A DNA stretch of 27,785 nucleotides from JBOHER01 sp050701115 (GTDB taxonomy: Bacteria > Actinomycetota > Actinomycetes > Mycobacteriales > Pseudonocardiaceae): the NCBI GenBank assembly GCA_050701115.1, contig JBOHER010000006.1, positions 1 through 27,785 of the forward strand, read 5' to 3'. Below are positions 7,655 to 14,309 of this stretch, in pieces (positions within the stretch are counted from its first letter, which is position 1; each line of letters opens with the position of its first letter). The notes under the pieces are model-generated. The model did no database searches, was not told the DNA's origin, and worked only from the letters and a program-made list of their open reading frames with translations. The position numbers were made by a program, and so were the translations under genes.

Positions 7655-8938
7655 CTAGGCCTGCCCCGCCACGGCAATCATGGCCGCGGTGATCGCGGCG
7701 AGATCGGTGACGCCGGTGATGTAGGGAGGCATGGTGTAGATCAGATCGCGAAACGGGCGCAACCACACTCCGTGGTCGGTGGCGACCCGGGTGGCGACCG
7801 CCATGTCCACCGGGTGATCGAGCTGGATCACCCCGATCGCGCCCAGCACCCGAACGTCAACGACGTGCGGCAGTTCGGCAGCACCGGCCAAACCGGCGGA
7901 CAGCGCGCTGCCGATCCGCTCGACGTCGGCCCGCCAACCGGAATTGAGCAGTAGCCCGATGGAGGCGTTGGCCACCGCCGAGGCGAGCGGATTACCCATG
8001 AACGTCGGACCGTGTGCGAGGACGGGAAGTTCTCCGCGGGAGATTCCGTCGGCGACGCGCGGTGTGCACAGCGCGGCGGCCATGGTCAGGTAGCCACCGG
8101 TCAATGCCTTGCCGAGGCACATCACGTCCGGCGTGACGCCGGCGTGGTCGGCGGCGAACAGCGCGCCGCTGCGGCCGAAACCGGTCGCGATCTCGTCGAA
8201 GATCAGCAAAACGTCGTTGGCCTCGGTGGCCTCGCGCAGGGCTCGCAGATAACCAGGATTGTGGAACCGCATCCCGCCCGCACCCTGGACCACCGGCTCC
8301 ACGATGACGGCCGCCAACTCGTCCGAATGCCGCTCGATGGCTTCGGCCATGGAGTCTACATAGGACTGATCGAGCGGAGCGTCGAATCCTGAGGGCGGGG
8401 TGGGCACGAACACCTGCTCGGGAAGTACGCCGCGCCACAGCGAGTGCATGCCACCCTCGGGGTCGCACACGCTCATCGGGTGGAAGGTGTCCCCGTGGTA
8501 CCCGCCGCGCCAGGTGAGCAGTTTGCGCTTGCCCGCTCTTCGGTTTGACCGCCAGTACTGCAGGCACATCTTGATGGCGACCTCGACCGACACCGAGCCG
8601 GAGTCGCAGAGGAACACGTGCTCCAACGGGGTCGGTGTGATGTCCACCAGCGTCTTGGCCAACGTCACGGCAGGCTCGTGGGTGAGCCCCCCGAACATGA
8701 CGTGGCTCATCCGGCCGGCCTGGTCGATCAGCGCGGTGTCCAGGACGGCGTTGCGGTAGCCGTGGATGGCCGCCCACCACGAGGACATCCCATCGATCAG
8801 CTCCCGCCCATCGGCCAGCTTCAGCCGAATCCCTTCAGCTGAATCCACCAGCAGCGGTTCGACCGCTCCGGGCATCGGGGCGTAGGGATGCCACACATGC
8901 TGGGCATCGATCTCGAGCACCTTCTGATGGTCGTGCAT
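7655..8938 (-). CDS. bioA: Adenosylmethionine-8-amino-7-oxononanoate aminotransferase
   Basis: BioA is a PLP enzyme that transaminates 8-amino-7-oxononanoate to 7,8-diaminopelargonate with SAM as amino donor. The 427-residue protein has HVWHPYAPM (14-22), SSWWAAIHGY (52-61), GSVSVEVAIKMCLQYW (114-129), the cofactor aspartate in LIFDEIATGFGRSG (245-258) and the Schiff-base lysine K277 in CLGKALTGGY. The frame opens upstream at 9112, but the extra residues are non-conserved. A GTG at 8947 would overlap a -10 box (TAGGGT, 8946-8951). The ATG at 8938, seven bases past that box, gives the family N-terminus and a likely leaderless mRNA. It is first in the biotin operon. Confidence 0.95.
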   Translation of the reverse strand: MHDHQKVLEIDAQHVWHPYAPMPGAVEPLLVDSAEGIRLKLADGRELIDGMSSWWAAIHGYRNAVLDTALIDQAGRMSHVMFGGLTHEPAVTLAKTLVDITPTPLEHVFLCDSGSVSVEVAIKMCLQYWRSNRRAGKRKLLTWRGGYHGDTFHPMSVCDPEGGMHSLWRGVLPEQVFVPTPPSGFDAPLDQSYVDSMAEAIERHSDELAAVIVEPVVQGAGGMRFHNPGYLRALREATEANDVLLIFDEIATGFGRSGALFAADHAGVTPDVMCLGKALTGGYLTMAAALCTPRVADGISRGELPVLAHGPTFMGNPLASAVANASIGLLLNSGWRADVERIGSALSAGLAGAAELPHVVDVRVLGAIGVIQLDHPVDMAVATRVATDHGVWLRPFRDLIYTMPPYITGVTDLAAITAAMIAVAGQA

Positions 8939-8945
8939 AGCGTGC

Positions 8946-9038
8946 ACCCTACGACCCGTGCAGCATCGGTGTGCCTGCAACGCTTGGCAGGAGAACGCTG
9001 GCCGGATCCGGCAGGTTGGCAGTACTTGCAGGCACACC
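8946..9038 (-). promoter_or_regulatory. bioA promoter with a 13-bp perfect inverted repeat upstream
   Basis: On the minus strand the -10 is TAGGGT (8951-8946), seven bases before the ATG. A perfect 13-bp inverted repeat, GGTGTGCCTGCAA (8968-8980) and TTGCAGGCACACC (9026-9038), spans a 45-bp interior containing the palindrome GCCGGATCCGGC (9001-9012). The proximal arm covers the predicted -35 (8969-8974). It could be a two-site operator or a large hairpin ending the pimB' transcript; the sequence does not decide between these. Confidence 0.6.
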
Positions 9039-9045
9039 AACGCGG

Positions 9046-10212
9046 TCACCGGCGGTCGACCACGGGTGCGCCGCTCAGCAATCCGGCCAGCCGGTGCGCC
9101 AACTGATCCCACCGCCAGTGCTCACGCACCCAGTCACGACCGGCCGCACCCATCCGGCGCGCCCTGGTCGGATCGGCGAGCAGCGCGGCCAGTGTGTCGG
9201 TCAGCTGGTCGGAGTCGCGGCCGTCCACAACGTGCCCGGTGACCTCGTCCAGCACGGTCTCCGGCGCTCCCCCGGACCGGCCGGCGACCACCGGCAGACC
9301 GGTGGCCGAAGCCTCCAGATAGACGATCCCGAGCCCCTCGACATCCAAGCCCTTGCCTCGTGTCCTGGCAGGCATCGCGAACACGTCACCCGCCGCATAG
9401 TGCGCGGGCAACTCCGGCCATGGAACCGAGCCCGCGAACACCACCTGGTCGGCAACGTCCAGTTCGGCGGCCAGCGCCGCTACCCGCTTGCGGTACGGCC
9501 CCCCGCCGACCACGAGCAGCGCGACATCGGGTACTCGCTTGCGCAGCTCGGGCATCGACCGCACCAGCATGTCCTGGCCCTTACGCGGCACCAGCCTCGA
9601 GACACACACCACGGTAGGCCGGTCGGCGAGTCCATAACGGCCGCGGATTTCCTCCCGCGCGGCGTCGTCGGGCCGAAACAGCTCGGTGTCCACGCCGGAC
9701 GGCAGGTGCTCCAGCCCGGCGAGTGGCCCGAAAGCGGCTGCCATCCTGCACCGGGTGTACTTGCTGACGTAGGTGACGACGTCGGCCGTCGTGCCGATGC
9801 GACGCAGCGCCTGGCGCGCCCCCGGCAGCATCGACCATCCCACCTCGTGCCCATGGGTGCACGCGATGACCCGCTGCGCCCCCGCGCGCCGCAGGGCTGG
9901 CCCCAGTAGCGCCAGTGGGGCCGCCGCTCCGAACCACACCGCTTCGGTGTCCCGGGCCCGCACCAGCCCGGCGGCCCGGCGCAGTACGTCCGGGGTGGGC
10001 AGCATCAGCGAGGTGGGATGGCGCACGATCTCGAACGGCTGCGCCGCGTCGAACTCGATGTGCGAGCCGTACCCCGACCCCGGACGATCCCATGCCGGCG
10101 CATAGACCACCAGGTCATCAGACCGCAGCCGGGTGGCCAGTGAGTGTAGGTAGGACTGGATCCCGCCGGGACGCGGCGGAAAATCGTTGGTCACGAGCAG
10201 GGTTCGACGCAC
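9046..10212 (-). CDS. pimB: PimB'-type alpha-(1-6)-phosphatidylinositol monomannoside mannosyltransferase (GT4)
   Basis: PimB' transfers the second mannose from GDP-mannose onto phosphatidylinositol monomannoside at the cytoplasmic membrane face, an early step to PIMs, lipomannan and lipoarabinomannan. The 388-residue GT-B protein has the N-terminal LLVTNDFPPRPGGIQSYL (5-22), VWFGAAAPLALLGP (92-105), THGHEVGWSMLP (119-130), donor-site residues in SRLVPRKGQD (205-214) and the EX7E motif E292-E300 in DVEGLGIVYLEAS. This closely follows my recollection of Rv2188c. The GTG start gives the family N-terminus, and TAGCCT (10220-10225) lies seven bases upstream, so the mRNA may be leaderless. Confidence 0.92.
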   Translation of the reverse strand: MRRTLLVTNDFPPRPGGIQSYLHSLATRLRSDDLVVYAPAWDRPGSGYGSHIEFDAAQPFEIVRHPTSLMLPTPDVLRRAAGLVRARDTEAVWFGAAAPLALLGPALRRAGAQRVIACTHGHEVGWSMLPGARQALRRIGTTADVVTYVSKYTRCRMAAAFGPLAGLEHLPSGVDTELFRPDDAAREEIRGRYGLADRPTVVCVSRLVPRKGQDMLVRSMPELRKRVPDVALLVVGGGPYRKRVAALAAELDVADQVVFAGSVPWPELPAHYAAGDVFAMPARTRGKGLDVEGLGIVYLEASATGLPVVAGRSGGAPETVLDEVTGHVVDGRDSDQLTDTLAALLADPTRARRMGAAGRDWVREHWRWDQLAHRLAGLLSGAPVVDRR

Positions 10213-10263
10213 AGTAGGCAGGCTATCGCGCGCACCGTTGCCGGTCCGGGACCCGGAGACGCG

Positions 10264-10301
10264 AAAACCGGGGGCGATAGGAAATCCCTACCGCCCCCCG
10301 G
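10264..10301 (-). terminator. Rho-independent terminator on the minus strand, after the NlpC/P60 gene
   Basis: Read on the minus strand, 10301-10268 folds into a GC-rich stem of about 14 bp (one bulged G, one G-U pair, loop GATTT) followed at once by TTTT (10267-10264). This is the clearest intrinsic terminator in the window. It separates the NlpC/P60 gene from pimB'. Confidence 0.82.
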
Positions 10302-10306
10302 CGTCC

Positions 10307-10420
10307 TATTCATAAGTCAGGCTATTCACCGCGGCGCGCTCACCTCAATCACGCCCCTCACCTGCAGTCAGTCGTCGCGAGCCACCCTCAGGGCGGCCCC
10401 CGCCAACTGACTTGTGAATA
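10307..10420. repeat. Long imperfect inverted repeat, 14-bp arms, between NlpC/P60 stop and terminator
   Basis: TATTCATAAGTCAG (10307-10320) is the reverse complement of CTGACTTGTGAATA (10407-10420) at 13 of 14 positions. The AT-rich arms stand out against the GC-rich DNA. The 86-bp interior is not coding. It may be a structured 3' UTR, a small RNA or a MITE-like element; no target duplication is evident. Confidence 0.6.
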
Positions 10421-10444
10421 ACCCTCCCGGTGCACAACCACGGG

Positions 10445-11488
10445 TCAGCCGACTCGGCGCGCTCCGACGTAGTCGCCCCACATCACGCCGGCAACCTTGA
10501 CCACGTCCCCCGACTGGGGAGCGTGCACCATCTGGCCGTTGCCGATGTACATACCCACATGCGAGACCGGGTTGTAGAAGAACACCAGGTCACCCGGCTG
10601 CAGCGCCTCGCGAGGAACCGGAGTGCCATGGGTGGACTGCGCCCGGCTGGACCGCGGAATGCTGACCCCAGCCTGGTTGTACGCCCAGGAGGTCAGGCCC
10701 GAGCAGTCGAAGCTGTCCGGACCATCGGCGCCGTAGACATAGGGGCTACCACGCTTGGACATCGCCGCATCGACAGCCGTCTGCGCCGCTTGCCCAGGAG
10801 CCACGATCTCTGACGGCGGCGCCTCGCCGGGGCTGTTCTGCAGCGCTCGGTCGGCGGCGGTCAGCCTCGCGGCCTGCGCCTTGACCTCGTCGACCTGCTC
10901 GTCAAGCGCGTCCTTGCGAGCCTCGATGTCCTGCGCGAGCTTGGCGGCCGCATCCCGAGCGGTCTGCGTCCGCGTCTCCGCGTCGGCAGCGTCGCGCTCG
11001 GCCTGGCTCGCTGTCCGAACGGCGGTGAGCAACTTGCTCATCGCGCGGTTCTGGTCGGTCGCGATGACGTCAAGAGCGGAAGATCGCTCGAGGAAGTCTT
11101 GCGCCGAGTCGCCGGTCAGCAGCGCGGACATCTTGTTGAACTGGGCGCCGCCGGTGAAGCTCGCTCCGGCGAACTTATCCACGACCTTGCGGAAGTCACG
11201 CTCGTCGGCGCGGGCATCGGACTCGGTCCGCTTCGCCTTCGCGAGGTCGCCTCTGGCCTTGTTCAGATCCTTCTGGCGAGCGCTGAGGTCGTCCTGGGCC
11301 TTGAGGTGGTCCTCGTTGAGCTTCTCGGCCTTGTGCGAGAGTTCGCGGAAGAGCTTGAGGGCATCGGACGCGTTATCGGGGACGGGGGCGGGGTCTGCGA
11401 TGGCCTGGGTGCTGGTGCCGACGAACGCCATGACGGCGAAGGCTGCTACCACTCCTGAGACCATGCGCTTGAGGTGTTGCGACTGCAC
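10445..11488 (-). CDS. RipA-like secreted NlpC/P60 peptidoglycan endopeptidase
   Basis: The 347-residue protein has a signal peptide (about 1-31, ending TQAIA before DPAP), a long coiled-coil rich in Ala, Glu, Asp, Lys and Arg (about 40-215), a linker, and a C-terminal NlpC/P60 cysteine peptidase domain (about 235-347). The catalytic residues are C262 (SFDCSGLTSWAY), H310 (VSHVGMYIG) and H322 (MVHAPQSG). This is the architecture of RipA and Rv2190c, which cut gamma-D-Glu-mDAP bonds in peptidoglycan stems; the coiled coil often auto-inhibits. The longer frame from 11593 adds 35 unlikely residues. The GTG at 11488 has AAAGGAG 11 bases upstream and begins a normal signal peptide. It has a long upstream leader. 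Confidence 0.9.
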   Translation of the reverse strand: MQSQHLKRMVSGVVAAFAVMAFVGTSTQAIADPAPVPDNASDALKLFRELSHKAEKLNEDHLKAQDDLSARQKDLNKARGDLAKAKRTESDARADERDFRKVVDKFAGASFTGGAQFNKMSALLTGDSAQDFLERSSALDVIATDQNRAMSKLLTAVRTASQAERDAADAETRTQTARDAAAKLAQDIEARKDALDEQVDEVKAQAARLTAADRALQNSPGEAPPSEIVAPGQAAQTAVDAAMSKRGSPYVYGADGPDSFDCSGLTSWAYNQAGVSIPRSSRAQSTHGTPVPREALQPGDLVFFYNPVSHVGMYIGNGQMVHAPQSGDVVKVAGVMWGDYVGARRVG

Positions 11489-11956
11489 GTCGCTTGTGTC
11501 TCCTTTGCTTCCGGTCGCATTCCGGGGCCGTGTCTTCGAAGAGGTCGGGGGCCCTCTTCTCGACCAGCCGGAGTGGGTGGACACAACACCCACCGGCCAT
11601 CGGCGTGCTCTACCGCAAGACCCTCAGCAATGCTCAGTGTCCCCACGCACACGCTGCGCAGTTCGCGGCAGACCCGGAACAGCTCCCCGACAAGCTGCCT
11701 CGGCGACAATCCCGCGGTGCCGCCTCCTGTCGTATGGCGACTGTTGGCCCGCGAAATCTCAGCCAGGTTACGAAAGAGGTGGGCCCGCGTCCAGCGCGAC
11801 TCGGCTATTCGGCCTAAGCCCAGCGCCGAAACACTTCCGCACCAGCAGGTTATAGCCCATTGTGATGATTGCTATACCGAGCCACTATCGGCCGGAAAAC
11901 CGCTCACCGAACGGATCAACCGCTCACAGAATGACCACGCGGAGTTACCACGAGCA
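11489..11956 (-). promoter_or_regulatory. Long leader and promoter region of the NlpC/P60 gene
   Basis: 468 bp without a firm gene. On the minus strand a -10-like TATAAC lies at 11854-11849, which would give a 5' UTR of about 350 nt. Upstream of it are a 13-bp motif shared with the other NlpC/P60 gene (11858-11870) and a direct repeat AACCGCTCAC (11898-11907, 11918-11927; 20-bp period). The leader contains hairpins such as AAGAGG/CCTCTT near 11550 and an AGGAGG near 11725 followed by an open frame (TTG at 11709 to 11446). That frame has poor GC bias at third positions and overlaps the gene start, so it is not called. I saw no c-di-AMP riboswitch signature. Confidence 0.5.
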
Positions 11957-12193
11957 TCAGCCCGCCTGCCGGTGTGAAACCCCACCCGCCGACGTGTTTC
12001 TGCGCACAAGACGCAGCCTGGGGAGCATCCCAGCGTCGGCGAGGGCGTCCACCGCACGACGCTCATCCGCATCCCACTCGACGGTAGGCGGCGCACCGAG
12101 CAGCACACTCACAACGCAGTCGGAGCAGGCCTGCGGCCGGACATCGCACCGCTCACAGTCGATGGTCAACGGCTCGGTCGCGTGATCGCTCAT
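11957..12193 (-). CDS. Small actinobacterial protein with two CxxC motifs
   Basis: A 78-residue protein with C13-x2-C16-x6-C23-x2-C26 (CERC and CSDC), followed by VVSVLLGAPP and a helical part, WDADERRAVDALADAGMLPRL. It belongs to a small family I recall from many actinobacteria, usually annotated hypothetical. The four cysteines suggest a zinc knuckle or redox site. Start choice: tandem ATGs at 12196 and 12193 follow AGGAGG; the second has seven-base spacing and is preferred. A longer frame to 12325 adds a non-conserved tail. It lies between two NlpC/P60 genes. Function unknown. Confidence 0.72.
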   Translation of the reverse strand: MSDHATEPLTIDCERCDVRPQACSDCVVSVLLGAPPTVEWDADERRAVDALADAGMLPRLRLVRRNTSAGGVSHRQAG

Positions 12194-12209
12194 CATGAAC
12201 CCTCCTGTG

Positions 12210-12233
12210 CCTTGTGGCTTCCTGCGCACAAGG
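12210..12233 (-). promoter_or_regulatory. Inverted repeat just upstream of the CxxC gene's ribosome binding site
   Basis: CCTTGTG (12210-12216) and CACAAGG (12227-12233) are perfect 7-bp arms around a 10-base spacer, ending three bases before the AGGAGG of the CxxC gene. It could be an operator or an RNA hairpin controlling ribosome access. The rest of the gap to 12402 shows nothing else recognisable. Confidence 0.5.
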
Positions 12234-12402
12234 TAAGAAGGAGCACCGACAATTCCGCGACACGGTGTCTCATGCGAAAGTCGGGCTATGCACGGTCGTC
12301 GGTGCACCCGCCGTTCGTGTCTCACCGCATCCAGCCGCCACGAACGGGCCTCCGCAAGCTCCGGCCCGCCCCCGTCGACTCCGATGGTGCATAACCCTCA
12401 CG

Positions 12403-14193
12403 TCAAGCGCGGCCGACGAACTCCCAATGCCACGGCTCCTCACGGCCACCGCCCTGACGCGCCCAGCCCGGATTGACCCAGCCGAACGCCTGCCCATTGG
12501 CGCCCAGCCATGCGTATTGCGGCGTGCCGAACGACTGCACGCCGCCGCACATGTCCAGGGCCAGTCCCCAGCCATGATTACTGGTACCCGGAACCGCGGC
12601 CAAGGCCGGTTTGCGTCGATAGAGATCAACCTGGGCGTTGAAGGTCCGGTAGGAGTCGGTGACGCAGAGCCCCTGGCCGAACTCGGCGGCGAACGCCCGG
12701 GTCATCAGCACGAACGCTTGTGCGGCATCGCACCGCAGGGCGTGACTGCCGATACCGATCGCGCACAGTGCCGAGGTCGGGATGAGCCCGTTGGGATAGC
12801 CTCCCCACGCGCCCGCTGCCTGCCCGTTGCTGGTGAACGTCGACTTCGGCAGCTCGACACCGCCGCAGCGCCAGGTCAACTCCCCCTCCGCGCGCTTCGG
12901 CACTTTGCGCTCGTCACCGGTCCCGAGCGCGGGCCGGGCCACCCCGAGGATCGAGTCCCCGGTCGGCAGGTCGGTCACCACCACGCCGGACAGCCGACCA
13001 TCCGCCGCAAGCATGGTTCGCTCATCGAGCACGATGCCGACGTGCTGCACGCCGTACTTCGCGGGTCCGATGAAGACCAGGTCGCCGGGCTGGGCATCGG
13101 CGTGTGGCACCCGCTTGCCCACCGCGTACTGCTCGGCGATCCTCGCCGGAACCTTGAGCCCCGCGTCGGCGAACACCGAACGCACCAGCCCGTCGCACGA
13201 GTACGAGGCGGGGCCCTCGCCGTGGTCGCGCGGCACGTAGGGCTTGCCGAGCGCGTCGACCGCGGCACTGACGGCGGCGATGGTTTCCTTCGGCAGAACC
13301 AGCAGCCGTTCACCGTCAGCGCTGGCCTGCGCGACGCCGGCCTCGGGCTTACCGTCCTCGCCCTTCAGCGGCCGCAGATCTCCTGGCAACCGCGCGGGAT
13401 CGCGCAACGAGCCCGCGCGCGGCGGGGTGATGCCCGCGTCCTTCAGCGTGTCTACGTAGGCATTCCAGTTGGCCGCCGTCTTCGCGTTGCGCTCGCGCTG
13501 TGCTTCCTGCGCGGCGACGACCGCGGCATTGGCCTCGTCGATCGGGCCACGCAGCTCGGACGAGACCGCGTCCGCTCGATTGGTTGCGTCGCCGTTGCGC
13601 CGCTCGAGGTTGGCCTTGCGCTCGGCTGCCGTGCCCTCGATGCCCAGTGCCGTGAGTTCGGCGGCAACCGCGCGCCGATGCCGTTGCGACGCGTCGGCCA
13701 GCCTGCTGTCCTGATCAGCCCGCAGGTGTCCGACCATCGAAGTGCCTGCGAGCAGGTCCTCAGGGCTGGCCGCTGTGAGCACTAGCCGGAGCTCGTCCGC
13801 GCGGCCCATCGCGGTGAACACCGACTTGGCGAACTGATCGACCTCGGCCTGCTGGGCGGCCACAGCGCGTTCGGCAGCCGCCCGCTCGGCGCGTGCTCGC
13901 TCCAGCGCGGCGGAGGCTTCGTTGAGCTCCGACCGGGCCTGCGCGATGCGCCCGGCGAGGTCACCCAGCTCGCGCTGCACCTGGGTGGCGGTGCGCTGCA
14001 GTTCGGCCACCTTGGGATCGGCGAACGCCTCCCCCGGTCGTGGATCCGGCACTCCGGCGCCGGGCGCGACGCCTGCCTCGACGCGGAGGTCACCGGGGTC
14101 GGTGGGTGGCTGATCCTGCGCGGTGGCATGCGGCACCACGAGCACGCCGCCCGCCAGCGCCAAGGCAGCCAACACCGTCGCGGGGACCCGCAT
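12403..14193 (-). CDS. Secreted double cell-wall hydrolase: coiled coil, NlpC/P60 and VanY/M15 D,D-carboxypeptidase
   Basis: The 596-residue protein has a signal peptide (about 1-26, ending HATAQ), a coiled coil (about 60-240), an NlpC/P60 domain (about 300-420) with C333 (SYSCDGLVRSVF) and H384 (VQHVGIVLD), and a C-terminal VanY/peptidase M15B domain (about 470-596). The latter has both zinc motifs: SxHxxGxAxD as SNHGWGLALD (H540, D547) and ExxWH as EEPWH (E585, H589). One secreted protein could thus cut stem peptides in two ways. Two further cysteines (C443, C477) may form a disulfide. A GTG at 14199 overlaps the AGGAGG; the ATG at 14193, five bases after it, is preferred. Rv2190c, at the syntenic place, has only the NlpC/P60 part. 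Confidence 0.9.
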   Translation of the reverse strand: MRVPATVLAALALAGGVLVVPHATAQDQPPTDPGDLRVEAGVAPGAGVPDPRPGEAFADPKVAELQRTATQVQRELGDLAGRIAQARSELNEASAALERARAERAAAERAVAAQQAEVDQFAKSVFTAMGRADELRLVLTAASPEDLLAGTSMVGHLRADQDSRLADASQRHRRAVAAELTALGIEGTAAERKANLERRNGDATNRADAVSSELRGPIDEANAAVVAAQEAQRERNAKTAANWNAYVDTLKDAGITPPRAGSLRDPARLPGDLRPLKGEDGKPEAGVAQASADGERLLVLPKETIAAVSAAVDALGKPYVPRDHGEGPASYSCDGLVRSVFADAGLKVPARIAEQYAVGKRVPHADAQPGDLVFIGPAKYGVQHVGIVLDERTMLAADGRLSGVVVTDLPTGDSILGVARPALGTGDERKVPKRAEGELTWRCGGVELPKSTFTSNGQAAGAWGGYPNGLIPTSALCAIGIGSHALRCDAAQAFVLMTRAFAAEFGQGLCVTDSYRTFNAQVDLYRRKPALAAVPGTSNHGWGLALDMCGGVQSFGTPQYAWLGANGQAFGWVNPGWARQGGGREEPWHWEFVGRA

Positions 14194-14309
14194 CCGCACC
14201 TCCTGTGCTACTCCCGACTCATCATGTCAACTACTGAACGTGCATTCTGTGACGCTCTGTGCGGCATTGTGATGATTTCAGTCCAATCTCGGCACCATCG
14301 GTGATCCCG
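14194..14309 (-). promoter_or_regulatory. Upstream region of the NlpC-VanY gene
   Basis: On the minus strand: TTGACA at 14230-14225 (a good -35 without a well-spaced -10), repeated TCACA elements between about 14241 and 14275, and the 13-bp CATTGTGATGATT (plus strand 14265-14277) that recurs upstream of the other NlpC/P60 gene. The AGGAGG is 14204-14199. Confidence 0.45.

Noticed and set aside
11446..11709. Minus-strand 87-codon frame in the NlpC/P60 leader starting at TTG
   Set aside because: AGGAGG is 13 bases away, GC bias at third positions is low for this genome, and it overlaps the hydrolase start and signal sequence. Kept only as part of the leader description.
11489..11860. c-di-AMP (ydaO) riboswitch before the NlpC/P60 gene
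   Set aside because: Expected from gene context, but the conserved AGCTAAC and flanking signature sequences were not found by eye on the minus strand.
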